DNA of 34,300 nt from Deinococcus sp. (GCF_018260555.1 NZ_JAGLBB010000035.1:1-34300); one strand, 5' to 3'; shown: positions 19,097 to 26,821, counted from the first letter of the stretch. Translations and numbers: made by a program. Notes: a model not told the origin generated them from the sequence alone.

Positions 19097-20092
19097 ATGA
19101 AGCGTACCCTCCTTGCCGTGACCGCCCTGCTGCTCGCCGGCACCAGCCTCGCACAGACCAGGACCCTGACCGTCTACTCCGGACGCGCCAAGACCTTCGT
19201 GGACCCGGTCGTGCAGCAGTTCGAACGCCAGACCGGCATCAGGGTCAACGTCCGCTACGGCACCGACGCCCAGCTCGTCGCCGCTATCCGCGAGGAAGGC
19301 AGCAAGAGCCCCGCCGACGTGTACTGGGGCAACTCGGTCGGCGCGCTCGGCGAACTGGCCGAGGAAGGCAAATTCACCAAGCTGGGCACCGCGCTGACCC
19401 GCAACGTCAGCAGCGACTACCTGCCCGACGACCGCTCCTGGCTGCCCACCACCGTCCGCTTCCGTACCCTGGCGTACCATACCGGCAAGATCAAGCCTGA
19501 AACCCTGCCTGATTCCATCCTGGACCTGCCCAAGATGACCAGCCTCAAGGGCCGCATCGGCTGGACCGTCAGTTACCCCAGTTTCCAGGACTTCCTGGCC
19601 GCCATGATCAGCCGGTACGGCGAGGCCACCACCCGCCAGTGGATCGAGGGCATGAAGGCCCTGCAACCCAGGGATTACAAGACCAGCAACGTGGGCATGC
19701 TCGAAGCCATGCGCGCCGGTGAGATCGACGTGGCCCTCACCAACCACTACTACATTCAGCGCGTGAACCGACTGAGCTACCCCATCGACACCTACTTCTT
19801 CAAGAACGGCGACATCGGCAACCTGGGCAACGCCACGGGCGCCGCCATCCTGAAGACCAGCAAGAACAGTGCCAGCGCAGCCCGCTTCCTGAGCGCACTG
19901 GTCGCCAAGGACGCCCAGACGTTTTTCCTGAGCGTGAACTTCGAGTACCCGGTCACCGGGAACATCCTGCAACCCACGACCATGCTGCCCTACAGCGACG
20001 TGAGCAAACGCAGCCCCCGAATTGACCCCACGGCGCTGCCCAAGAACATCGACAAGGCCCAGAAACTGCTGCGCGACGCGGGCCTGCTCTGA
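19097..20092 (+). CDS. Ferric iron ABC transporter substrate-binding protein (FbpA/FutA-like)
   Basis: The product is 331 residues. MKRTLLAVTALLLAGTSLAQ is a Sec signal peptide (cleavage probably after SLA). The mature part begins RTLTVYSGRAKTFVDPVVQQ, followed by ADVYWGNSVGALGELAEEGK and TNHYYIQRVNRL; the Tyr pair Y218-Y219 matches the iron-coordinating tyrosines of the FbpA/FutA group. It should bind Fe3+ outside the membrane for the fused permease and ATPase encoded downstream. It is separated from the permease gene by 210 nt with a heptad array and its own candidate promoter, so the binding protein may be made separately. The start codon overlaps an inverted repeat that may be an operator. 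Confidence 0.93.
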   Translation: MKRTLLAVTALLLAGTSLAQTRTLTVYSGRAKTFVDPVVQQFERQTGIRVNVRYGTDAQLVAAIREEGSKSPADVYWGNSVGALGELAEEGKFTKLGTALTRNVSSDYLPDDRSWLPTTVRFRTLAYHTGKIKPETLPDSILDLPKMTSLKGRIGWTVSYPSFQDFLAAMISRYGEATTRQWIEGMKALQPRDYKTSNVGMLEAMRAGEIDVALTNHYYIQRVNRLSYPIDTYFFKNGDIGNLGNATGAAILKTSKNSASAARFLSALVAKDAQTFFLSVNFEYPVTGNILQPTTMLPYSDVSKRSPRIDPTALPKNIDKAQKLLRDAGLL

Positions 20093-20140
20093 TCTTCCAG
20101 TCCTGATCTCCCATTCCCAATTTCCCATTGCCAATCTCCC
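20092..20140. repeat. Seven heptamers in tandem
   Basis: ATCTTCC, AGTCCTG, ATCTCCC, ATTCCCA, ATTTCCC, ATTGCCA, ATCTCCC run without gaps from the last base of the binding-protein stop codon. Period is exactly 7 nt with an ATYNCCM-like consensus. Confidence 0.7.
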
Positions 20141-20234
20141 AGCCGAGATGACGGCCCCGACCGCCGCCCCGACCCACAGGGGGCGGCGCTCAGCGTTGAG
20201 GCTTCCGGGCGTGGGAACCGCCGGGACGCCCGCC

Positions 20235-20261
20235 CTAATCCTGACCAAATTGGTCTGATAT
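20235..20261 (+). promoter_or_regulatory. Promoter/operator candidate of the iron permease gene
   Basis: CTAATCCTGACCAAATT (20235-20251) repeats the motif found upstream of the binding-protein gene. It continues into the palindrome GACCAA-A-TTGGTC (20243-20255). TGATAT at 20256-20261 could be the -10 box, leaving a leader of about 35 nt. Confidence 0.5.
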
Positions 20262-20302
20262 CGTGATCCGGCTGCGCGGCCCTGCCCGCCTGCCTACCTG
20301 CC

Positions 20303-22024
20303 ATGAATGCACGCCGACCCCACCTCCTGTTGCTGCTCCCGGCCCTGCTGGCCGTGCTGGGCGTCTTGCTGCCGCTGGCTTACTTGGCCCTGCGTGCCCT
20401 GGGGGCCGAGGGCAGCGAACTGCGCGAGATCGTGTTCCGTGCCCGCAACCTGGAACTGCTGGCCAACACGCTGCTGCTCACGCTGGGCGTCCTGGCGGGC
20501 ACCACCCTGATCGCTCTGCCACTGGCGTACCTGGCCGCGCGCACCACCCTGCGCCCGCGCCGCCTGCTGATGCTGCTGGGCGTGCTGCCGCTGGCCATTC
20601 CCGGGTACGTGGGCGCGTACGCCCTGATCGCCGCGAGTGGCGCGGGCGGCACCATCGACGCCCTGACCGGCATCCGCTGGCCCGGCCCGGGCGGGTACTG
20701 GGGCGCGCTGGGCGTCCTGACGCTGTTCACGTTCCCGTACCTGTTCCTGAACCTGCACGCGGCGCTGCGCGCCCAGGACCCCGCCCTGGAGGACGCCGCT
20801 CGCCTGCTGGGCCGCACGCCGTGGCAGACCTTCCGCGAGGTCACGCTGCCGTACCTGCGCCCCGCGTGGCTGTCCGGCGCGCTGCTGATCGCCCTGCACG
20901 TGCTGGGGGATTTTAGCGTGGTCAGCCTGATGCGCTTTCCCACCTTCAGCGCCGCCATCTACCAGCAGTACACCGCCGCGTACGACCGGGTGTACTCGGC
21001 GTGGCTGGCGCTGGCGCTGCTGCTCGTTACGGCCGCCGCGCTGCTGCTCGAAGCGCGGCTAATGCGAGGCGTGCGTCTGTCACGCGTGTCCCCCGGCGGA
21101 ACCCGCCCGCCCCGCACCGTCTCGCTGGGCCGCGCCGCGCCGCTGGCCTGGGCGTTCCTGGGCGTGCTGGCCGGCGCGGCCCTGATCGTGCCGCTGGGCA
21201 CCATCGGGTACTGGTTGCGGCTGGAAACCAATCCGTTCGCCTGGAGCGGCCTGTGGGAAGCCTTCAGGAGCGCGCTGGGAGCCGCCGCCATCGCCGCCGT
21301 CACCACTACCGCCCTGGCGTTCCCGCTGGCGTACATCGGCAGCCGCCACAGCGGCCCGCTGGCCCGGCTGACCGAACGGGCCGCGTACCTGGGGTACGCC
21401 ACGCCGCCCCTGGCGTTCGCGCTGGCGCTGGTGTTCTTCACGCTGCGGGTCGTGCCGTCCCTGTACCAGACGTTCACGCTGCTGATCGCCGCGTACACCC
21501 TGCACTTTCTGGCCGAGGCGGTCGGCCCGGTCCGCACCAGCCTCCAGACGGCCACGCCCCGCCTGGAGGAAGCCGGGCGGCTGCTGGGCCTGAGCGCCGC
21601 GCAGACGCTGCGGCGCGTGACCATCCCGCTCGTCCGGCCGGGCCTGCTGGTCAGCGCGGCGTTCGTGTTCCTCAGCGTGCTCAAGGAACTGCCGCTCACG
21701 CTGCTGCTCTCACCCATCGGTTTCGAGACGCTGTCGCGCAACGTCTGGGCGTACACCGAGGAGGCGCAGTATGCCTCGGCCGCGCCCTACGCGCTGGCGC
21801 TGGCCCTCAGCGGCGCGCTGCTGACCCTGCTGATCCTGCGCCGCGAGGACCGCCGCGCGCCGCGCGCTTCCCGCCCGCCTGTTTCTACCCCACCGCCTGC
21901 CCCCATCCCACCGGTCCCCACCCAGACGGATTCCGCTCCACTGCGCCACAGTCGGGAAGACACCGCCTGCGGCTCCATACCGCGAAACCCGTCTGCTGTT
22001 CCTACTCGCGTCCGCTCGGATTGA
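20303..22024 (+). CDS. Ferric iron-type ABC transporter permease, two fused permease domains (FbpB/ThiP-like)
   Basis: The product is 573 residues with two homologous halves and about twelve membrane helices. Each half has an EAA loop: EDAARLLGRTPWQTFREVTL and EEAGRLLGLSAAQTLRRVTI. The architecture is that of FbpB/FutB/ThiP permeases, and the neighbours argue for iron over thiamine. It ends its recognisable domain near residue 525 (LLTLLILRRED). The remaining tail is proline-rich and then runs through a copy of the dispersed repeat, which encodes the last 20 or so residues and the TGA stop (22022-22024). The tail is therefore probably a late addition. The ATPase gene starts 48 nt later. Confidence 0.93.
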   Translation: MNARRPHLLLLLPALLAVLGVLLPLAYLALRALGAEGSELREIVFRARNLELLANTLLLTLGVLAGTTLIALPLAYLAARTTLRPRRLLMLLGVLPLAIPGYVGAYALIAASGAGGTIDALTGIRWPGPGGYWGALGVLTLFTFPYLFLNLHAALRAQDPALEDAARLLGRTPWQTFREVTLPYLRPAWLSGALLIALHVLGDFSVVSLMRFPTFSAAIYQQYTAAYDRVYSAWLALALLLVTAAALLLEARLMRGVRLSRVSPGGTRPPRTVSLGRAAPLAWAFLGVLAGAALIVPLGTIGYWLRLETNPFAWSGLWEAFRSALGAAAIAAVTTTALAFPLAYIGSRHSGPLARLTERAAYLGYATPPLAFALALVFFTLRVVPSLYQTFTLLIAAYTLHFLAEAVGPVRTSLQTATPRLEEAGRLLGLSAAQTLRRVTIPLVRPGLLVSAAFVFLSVLKELPLTLLLSPIGFETLSRNVWAYTEEAQYASAAPYALALALSGALLTLLILRREDRRAPRASRPPVSTPPPAPIPPVPTQTDSAPLRHSREDTACGSIPRNPSAVPTRVRSD

Positions 22025-22057
22025 TTCGCAACTGCACCGAATCAATCGGAATCCGCA
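21955..22057 (-). repeat. Dispersed hairpin repeat (copy B), overlapping the permease 3' end
   Basis: On the minus strand it reads GCGGATTCCGATTGATTCGG and continues with TGCAG, TTGCGAATCAATCCGAGCGG, ACGCGAG and beyond. It matches copies C and D over about 70 nt and copy C further (GCCGCAG...). The core contains GATTGATTC and GAATCAATC, which can form a hairpin. Read in the opposite direction it supplies the end of the permease frame. Confidence 0.85.
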
Positions 22058-22072
22058 CCAGAAAGGCCCCGC

Positions 22073-23170
22073 ATGACCCACACACGCTCCCACAGACCCG
22101 CCCGGACGGCCGGGCCCGCCACCGATCCCCTCACCCGCCCGGCCACCCTGGAACTGGAGGGCGTGTGCAAACGCTACGCGCCGGGCCTGCCGCCCGTGGT
22201 GGACGACCTGAACCTCCAGGTGCACAGCGGCGAACTGCTGACCCTGCTCGGCCCCAGTGGCTGCGGTAAGACCACCACCCTGCGCCTGATCGCCGGCCTG
22301 GAACGCCCGGACAGCGGCGAGATCCGCATCGACGGGCGCAGCGTCACCGCGCCCTTCGCGCCCCCCGAACGGCGCGGCGTGGGGCTGGTCTTTCAGGATT
22401 ACGCGCTGTTCCCGCACCTGACCGTGCTGGGAAACGTGCTGTTCGGCCTGCGGCACCTGCCGCGCCACGACCGCCTGCCCCGCGCCCGCCAGACCCTGTC
22501 CCTGGTGGGCCTGACCGTCTTCGAAACGCGCCGCCCGGACCAGCTGAGCGGCGGGCAGCAGCAGCGCGTCGCCCTGGCCCGCGCGCTCGCGCCCCGCCCG
22601 AGCCTGCTGCTGCTGGACGAACCCTTCAGTAACCTAGACGCGCAACTGCGCCACTCGACCCGCCAGGAGGTGCGGGCCATCCTGCGCCGCGCCGGCACGA
22701 CCGCCATTCTGGTCACGCACGACCAGGAGGAAGCGCTGGCGTTCAGCGACCGGCTGGTCGTCATGCGCGGCGGCCGCGTCGAGCAGAGCGGCCCCCCGCA
22801 CGAGGTGTACGCCCGGCCCGGCACGGCGTTCGTGGCGAACTTCCTGGGCCGCAGCAACCTGCTGGGAGGCACGGCCGACCGCTTCATGGCCCGCACGGCG
22901 CTGGGCGTCCTGCCGCTCTCCGAGGCGGCCAGCGGCCCGGTGCTCGTCAGCGTCCGCCCGGAGCACCTCACCTTCACGGACGACCCGCAGGGCACGCCCG
23001 TCACCATCGTCGCCCGTGAATTCAAGGGCCACGATGTCACGTACACCGTCCGCCTCGACAACAACCAGGAACTGCTGGTGCACGTTCCCGGCGATACCGT
23101 CCGCCCCGAAGGCAGCGCGGCCCGCGTGAGCGTCACGCACCCCGCCCGCGCCGTTCCGTCATCCGGCTGA
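22073..23170 (+). CDS. Iron-type ABC transporter ATPase (FbpC-like)
   Basis: The product is 365 residues. Residues 25-260 are the nucleotide-binding domain: Walker A GPSGCGKT (60-67), Q-loop VFQDYALFPHLT, signature LSGGQ (158-162), Walker B LLLLDEP (178-184) and switch His216 (LVTHDQEEAL). Residues about 265-360 form a TOBE-type regulatory domain (VSVRPEHLTF, REFKGHDVTYTVRLDNNQEL). This is the energising subunit for the fused permease upstream, at the inner face of the membrane. Substrate specificity is inferred from the iron-type binding protein. Copy B of the dispersed repeat lies between it and the permease domain, and its hairpin may tune the ratio of the two products. Confidence 0.93.
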   Translation: MTHTRSHRPARTAGPATDPLTRPATLELEGVCKRYAPGLPPVVDDLNLQVHSGELLTLLGPSGCGKTTTLRLIAGLERPDSGEIRIDGRSVTAPFAPPERRGVGLVFQDYALFPHLTVLGNVLFGLRHLPRHDRLPRARQTLSLVGLTVFETRRPDQLSGGQQQRVALARALAPRPSLLLLDEPFSNLDAQLRHSTRQEVRAILRRAGTTAILVTHDQEEALAFSDRLVVMRGGRVEQSGPPHEVYARPGTAFVANFLGRSNLLGGTADRFMARTALGVLPLSEAASGPVLVSVRPEHLTFTDDPQGTPVTIVAREFKGHDVTYTVRLDNNQELLVHVPGDTVRPEGSAARVSVTHPARAVPSSG

Positions 23171-23263
23171 CTCCGGGGGCTGCGTGCGGCCCGGCCCCGG
23201 TGCGGGGCGCCTCCCCCCAGAATCCATAAAGGCACGGTCAGCCAGCACCGGCCGCGCGCCCCA

Positions 23264-23269
23264 TACACT
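23264..23269 (+). promoter_or_regulatory. -10 element TACACT for the YpfJ-type gene
   Basis: TACACT lies 81 nt before the ATG in the gap after the ATPase gene. No clear -35 at standard spacing. AAGGAG at 23333-23338 is the ribosome site, 12 nt from the ATG. Confidence 0.35.
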
Positions 23270-23350
23270 GTGTCCCGGGCCACCCGCAACGTCGCCTGCC
23301 GCATGGACCGGCAGCCGGGGGGCGGCCATGAAAAGGAGACACGAGCCTGT

Positions 23351-24217
23351 ATGGACTGGAAAAATCTTCCCGGTAGTGGAGGCGGCGTCGAGGACCGGCG
23401 CGGCAGGGGCGGTATGCCCGGCGGCGGCATTGCCGTCGGGGGTGTCGGCGGCCTGATCATCGCCCTGATCGCCCTGTTCTTTGGGATCGACCCCGGCGCG
23501 ATCCTGGGCGGCGACACGGGCAGCACGCAGACCCAGAGTCAGTCGCAGTCGGCGCAGCCACAGACAGACGACGAGGCGTACCAGTTCGTGGACAACATCC
23601 TGGGCAGCACCAACCAGGTATGGGGCGGTATCTTCCAGCAGGCTGGACGTACGTACACCAAACCCCGCCTGATCCTGTACACCCAGGGCACCCAGAGCGG
23701 CTGCGGAGCTGCCAGTTCAGCGGTCGGTCCCTTCTACTGCCCGGCCGATCAGAAGATCTACCTGGATACGAGTTTCTTCACGCAGATGGACCGGCAACTT
23801 GGCGGCGGCGGCGACTTCGCGTACTCGTACGTGATTGCCCACGAGGTCGGCCACCACGTGCAGAACGAACTCGGGATCGCCGATCAGGTCGAGCGCAAGC
23901 AGCGCAGCGCCCGCACCGAGGCAGAAGCGAACAGCTATAGCGTGCGCCTGGAACTCCAGGCCGACTGCTTCGCTGGCGTGTGGGCCAACAAGGTTCAGGG
24001 CCAGGCGAAACTGAGCCAGCAGGACATCAGCGAGGCCATCAACACCGCGCAGGCCATCGGTGACGACAACCTTCAGCGTCAGGCGGGCAGGCGTGTGGTG
24101 CCGGACTCGTTCACGCACGGCAGCGCCCAGCAGCGCATCAACTGGTTCACCAGGGGCTTCAAGAGCGGCGATGCCAACGGCTGCGACACCTTCGCCGTGA
24201 ACTACAACCAGCTGTAA
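23351..24217 (+). CDS. YpfJ/KPN_02809-type neutral zinc metallopeptidase
   Basis: The product is 288 residues. MDWKNLPGSGGGVEDRRG is the characteristic N-terminus of the family (PF04228-type), followed by one membrane helix (about 32-46) in a glycine-rich setting, a Ser/Gln/Thr-rich linker (57-72), and a zinc-peptidase domain. The zinc motif is HEVGHH (164-169), with a likely third ligand in LELQADC (near 202-205). Other family segments: GSTNQVWGGIF, CGAASSAVGPFYCPADQKIYLDTS, GSAQQRINWFTRGF. It is probably anchored in the membrane with the peptidase domain outside. Physiological substrates are unknown for the family. Its neighbour two genes down is a second HExxH protein of another family. 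Confidence 0.93.
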   Translation: MDWKNLPGSGGGVEDRRGRGGMPGGGIAVGGVGGLIIALIALFFGIDPGAILGGDTGSTQTQSQSQSAQPQTDDEAYQFVDNILGSTNQVWGGIFQQAGRTYTKPRLILYTQGTQSGCGAASSAVGPFYCPADQKIYLDTSFFTQMDRQLGGGGDFAYSYVIAHEVGHHVQNELGIADQVERKQRSARTEAEANSYSVRLELQADCFAGVWANKVQGQAKLSQQDISEAINTAQAIGDDNLQRQAGRRVVPDSFTHGSAQQRINWFTRGFKSGDANGCDTFAVNYNQL

Positions 24218-24219
24218 AT

Positions 24220-24330
24220 CATATGGATTTTGATTGATTCGGTGCAGTCCCGGATCAGTCCGAGCGGATGCGAGTGGGAACAAGATACGGATTGGGTGGT
24301 AGGAAGCCGCAGTCCGTCTCAGTCCGGAAA
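24220..24330 (+). repeat. Dispersed hairpin repeat (copy C)
   Basis: It starts 3 nt after the YpfJ-type stop codon: ATATGGATTTTGATTGATTC followed by GGTGCAG, then GAGCGGATGCGAGTGGGAAC and GCCGCAGTCCGTCTCAG. It is aligned with copies B and D through the core. The second hairpin arm is degenerate here (GGATCAGTCC instead of GAATCAATCC). Confidence 0.85.
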
Positions 24331-24405
24331 TCCGGCCAGCGAGTGGGCCGGGGTGCGTGACGCGAGTCACGGCGCCCCGGCCCGAACTGCGCTTTCCTGA
24401 CAGGT

Positions 24406-25098
24406 ATGAATGGCGCGGCAACCCCAACCGACTGGCAGGTGGCCGGGATTCCCGTTCTTGTGAAACGCAGCGCCAGACGCCGCACCGTGGCCCTGCAGGT
24501 AAAACCCGGCGAGGTCACGCTGTACGCCCCCGCCCGCGTGCCGGACACCAAACTGCTGGAGATTCTGAATGCCCGGCGCGACTGGGTGGCCGGGCACCTC
24601 GCGCAGTACGCCCGCACGATTCCGTCTGCACCGCCGCCACTGGCGGACGGCCAGCCGCTCGCGTTCCTGGGCGACGCCCTGACCCTGCGCCTCGTGCAGG
24701 GCGTGACCCACCCGGAGCGCAGGGGTGACACCCTGAACCTCCCAGCCCACGACCCGGAGTCTGCCCTGGAGGCCTGGACGCGCCACGCCCTGCGCGAACC
24801 GTACGGCGCCCTGGTGGCCGGGTACGCCGCCAGCCTGAGTGCGCAGGACCGGCTGCGGCGCGTGCTGGTTGCTGGGGCGCGGGGCCGCTGGGGCAGCTGC
24901 ACCTCGGACGGCGACATCCGACTGCACTGGCGCCTGAGCCGCGCGCCGCTGCCGGTGTTGCACTACGTCGCGCTGCACGAGGCCGCGCACCTGCTCGAAC
25001 TGAACCACTCGCCGCGCTACTGGGTTCACGTGGCCCGCGTGATGCCCGACTGGCAGACCCAACGCGCGTGGCTGCGGCAGCACGGGCACACGCTCTGA
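24406..25098 (+). CDS. YgjP/DUF45-type metallopeptidase domain protein
   Basis: The product is 230 residues. The N-terminal half has IPVLVKRSARRRTVALQVKP and VTLYAPARVPDTKLLEILNA, like the beta-rich start of YgjP-like proteins. The metal site is H191-E-A-A-H195 followed by NHSPRYW (200-206), and RWGSCTSDGDIRLHW (161-175) is the family's conserved R-W-G-S-C element. This family (Pfam YgjP-like/DUF45, related to SprT and WLM peptidases) is widespread but poorly characterised. No signal peptide is present. The start at 24406 is the first ATG after copy C of the dispersed repeat. Confidence 0.92.
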   Translation: MNGAATPTDWQVAGIPVLVKRSARRRTVALQVKPGEVTLYAPARVPDTKLLEILNARRDWVAGHLAQYARTIPSAPPPLADGQPLAFLGDALTLRLVQGVTHPERRGDTLNLPAHDPESALEAWTRHALREPYGALVAGYAASLSAQDRLRRVLVAGARGRWGSCTSDGDIRLHWRLSRAPLPVLHYVALHEAAHLLELNHSPRYWVHVARVMPDWQTQRAWLRQHGHTL

Positions 25099-25111
25099 GC
25101 GGCAGCCCTAG

Positions 25112-25142
25112 GGGTCAGGAATCCACTGCGGACTCCTGACCC
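25112..25142. terminator. Bidirectional terminator hairpin between convergent genes
   Basis: GGGTCAGGA (25112-25120) pairs with TCCTGACCC (25134-25142). It lies between the YgjP-type gene and the small proline-rich gene, which face each other. Confidence 0.7.
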
Positions 25143-25159
25143 TTCAGGCTGCAACGGGT

Positions 25160-25372
25160 TTACAGCGCGGGCATGGGCGACGGTGTCGGCAGGCCCGGCG
25201 TATCCGGGTTGTCTGTCGGGGTGGGTTCCGGCATCCCCGGCGTGTCCGGGTTCACGGGCGGGTCGCTGATCTCGCCGATGTCGCCGCGTCCGGGCATCTG
25301 CTCGGGCAGCGGAGCGGGCGTGCCAGTGGGTTCGGTCGCGGGAGCGGGCGGACGGTCATACGGTCCAGTCAT
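25160..25372 (-). CDS. Small proline-rich, probably disordered protein (70 aa)
   Basis: The product is 70 residues: MTGPYDRPPAPATEPTGTPA and onward. It is rich in Pro, Thr, Asp and Glu, with no signal peptide or hydrophobic segment, so it is probably unstructured and cytoplasmic. NPDTPGMPEP and NPDTPGLPTP form an internal duplication in the C-terminal half. The ATG at 25372 is strongly supported by AGGAGGT 5 nt upstream, one of the best ribosome sites in the window. I do not recognise a family. A perfect 9-bp hairpin lies about 60 nt upstream in its presumed leader. Confidence 0.75.
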   Translation of the reverse strand: MTGPYDRPPAPATEPTGTPAPLPEQMPGRGDIGEISDPPVNPDTPGMPEPTPTDNPDTPGLPTPSPMPAL

Positions 25373-25434
25373 GGTGCACCTCCTGGGCATGGATGGGCCA
25401 GTCTGGCGCGTCCCGGTGGGCGGCAGTGCACAGC

Positions 25435-25456
25435 GGCATGAAGCGCCCTTCATGCC
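25435..25456 (-). other. Perfect 9-bp hairpin in the leader of the proline-rich gene
   Basis: GGCATGAAG (25435-25443), a 4-nt loop, CTTCATGCC (25448-25456). The remaining gap sequence between it and copy D shows no coding content. It may be an mRNA leader structure or an upstream terminator. Confidence 0.45.
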
Positions 25457-25604
25457 CATCCACACCAGCCGGACGGGCCGCAGCAAGCACGGCATACCGG
25501 AGCATGCCCCTGCACTGCCCGGTCGCTGAGCGCCCAGCCCGGCCCGCTGGCCTAAAGGGAAGCGCAGGATCACCGTAATCGGCACGACCGGCAGCGGCGA
25601 GACC

Positions 25605-25695
25605 ATACCGAATGAGCCGCAGTCCGTATGCTGTTCCCACTCGCATCCGCTCGGATTGATTCAGAAGTGCACCGAATCAATCGGAATCCGTATCA
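25605..25695 (-). repeat. Dispersed hairpin repeat (copy D)
   Basis: On the minus strand it starts with TGATACGGATTCCGATTGAT and continues TCGGTGCA, TTCTGAATCAATCCGAGCGG, ATGCGAGTGGGAACAGCATA and CGGACTGCGGCTCATTCGGT. The initial TGA is the stop codon of the EEP-family gene. The arms GATTGATTC and GAATCAATC are intact. This is the best-preserved copy. Confidence 0.87.
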
Positions 25696-26631
25696 GTCGG
25701 GCTGTTCCATGCGGTACTCGGCCAGCAGGGGCCGGTGGTCACTGAGCGCCCAGGGTAACACCTGAGTCCGTGTGGGCCTCAGGCCCCGGCCCATCAGGTG
25801 ATCGATGCGCACGTGCAGCGACGGAAAGGTCCAGCCCGGCCCACGCCCGGCGAGGTCATGCGCGTCCGGCCCGAACGCGGCGCGCAGGTCGCGGTACACC
25901 TGCCCGCGCGGCGGGGTGTTCAGGTCGCCGCCCAGCAGCACCCGCCCCGGCGCCGTCTGCGCGACGGCCCGCAGCACCTGTACCTGCCCGGCGCGGGCGT
26001 CCCGCGTGCGCCGCACCCGCGCCAGATCACCCGTCAGGACCGAACTGACCTGCACGGTCCCCAGGTGCGCGTTCACGACCGTCAGCGGCTCACCCCGCCA
26101 CTTCAGGCGCGTGACCAGCAGTTTGCGGTGATTGCCCGGCAGGGCTTCCGAGCGGCTGCCCAGCAGCGGCAGGCGCGTCAGGGTCATGACCTCCCCGGCC
26201 TCCGCGACCGCGTACCCCGGCAGGGCGCGCAGGAACGCCATCCGGAAGTCCGGCTGCACGAACCGCGATTCCTGAAGCAGCAGCACGTCCGCATTCAGGG
26301 CCCGCAGGCGGCCTGCCAGTCTGTCCGGCGTGGTGCGCGCCCCGCCCAGCACGTTGAACGTCACGACCCTCAGCGTTGGCCCGGTTCCCGTTGCGTCGGC
26401 CCGCCAGTGCAGCAATCCCGCACCCCAGACGGCCAGAAACACCGCCGCCAGCGCCGGGCGCCGCCCCTGGCCCCGCCACAGCGCCCACGCCAGGGCCGGG
26501 AGGGTCGCCAGCACCCACAGCAGCGGGGGCGCGTACGCCAGCAGCAGCGTGGGCAGCGTGCGTTCGGCTGGCCACTCACCCAGCGCCCAGGTCAGGCACA
26601 CCATCAGCAGCGTCATCCAGGCGAACCTCAT
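25693..26631 (-). CDS. Membrane-anchored endonuclease/exonuclease/phosphatase (EEP) family protein
   Basis: The product is 312 residues. Residues 1-75 contain about three hydrophobic helices (MRFAWMTLLMVCLTWALGEW; LLLAYAPPLLWVLATLPALA; ALAAVFLAVWGAGLL). The rest is an EEP domain: RVVTFNVLGG (metal-binding Asn), ADVLLLQESRF (metal-binding Glu), TVVNAHLGTVQ, VLLGGDLNTPP (D-x-N), VRIDHLMGRGL and the C-terminal SDHRPLLAEYRM (catalytic His). It should cleave phosphodiester or phosphomonoester bonds, with the domain probably outside the membrane. The start at 26631 is preceded by CAGACT plus 7 nt. Its stop codon is the edge of repeat copy D. Confidence 0.9.
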   Translation of the reverse strand: MRFAWMTLLMVCLTWALGEWPAERTLPTLLLAYAPPLLWVLATLPALAWALWRGQGRRPALAAVFLAVWGAGLLHWRADATGTGPTLRVVTFNVLGGARTTPDRLAGRLRALNADVLLLQESRFVQPDFRMAFLRALPGYAVAEAGEVMTLTRLPLLGSRSEALPGNHRKLLVTRLKWRGEPLTVVNAHLGTVQVSSVLTGDLARVRRTRDARAGQVQVLRAVAQTAPGRVLLGGDLNTPPRGQVYRDLRAAFGPDAHDLAGRGPGWTFPSLHVRIDHLMGRGLRPTRTQVLPWALSDHRPLLAEYRMEQPD

Positions 26632-26683
26632 GGAGCGCAGTCTGCCGCAACGGACAGGGCAAGCCGTCCATCTAAAGCAGGCC

Positions 26684-26753
26684 ACCCAGAGCCAGCGACC
26701 CAGAGCCAGCGACCCAGAGCCAGACACCCAGAGCCAGACCCCCAGAGAAGGGG
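26684..26753. repeat. Five tandem copies of a 14-nt unit between the EEP gene and hflX
   Basis: ACCCAGAGCCAGCG twice (26684-26711), ACCCAGAGCCAGAC twice (26712-26739), then a diverged CCCCAGAGAAGGGG. Same unit length as the array at 7751 but a different sequence. Confidence 0.88.
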
Positions 26754-26776
26754 GGAGAGGCGGCCTCGCCCCCCCC
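26750..26776 (-). terminator. G/C-rich hairpin after hflX
   Basis: GGGGGG and CCCCCC runs flank GAGGC/GCCTC, giving a compact stem on the minus strand about 45 nt downstream of the hflX stop codon. No T-tract follows. Confidence 0.5.
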
Positions 26777-26798
26777 TCCCGATGGGCTGGCGGTACTG

Positions 26799-26821
26799 TC
26801 CTTATCGGTCCTTATCGGTCC

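Noticed and set aside
24255..24917. Minus-strand frame ending PTRIRSD
   Set aside because: Antisense to the YgjP-type gene. It is useful only as evidence that the dispersed repeat encodes this peptide when read through.
21955..25695. Insertion sequence or mobile element with its own transposase
   Set aside because: No transposase frame lies in or near any copy, and copies are only about 70-105 bp; I see no clear target-site duplication.
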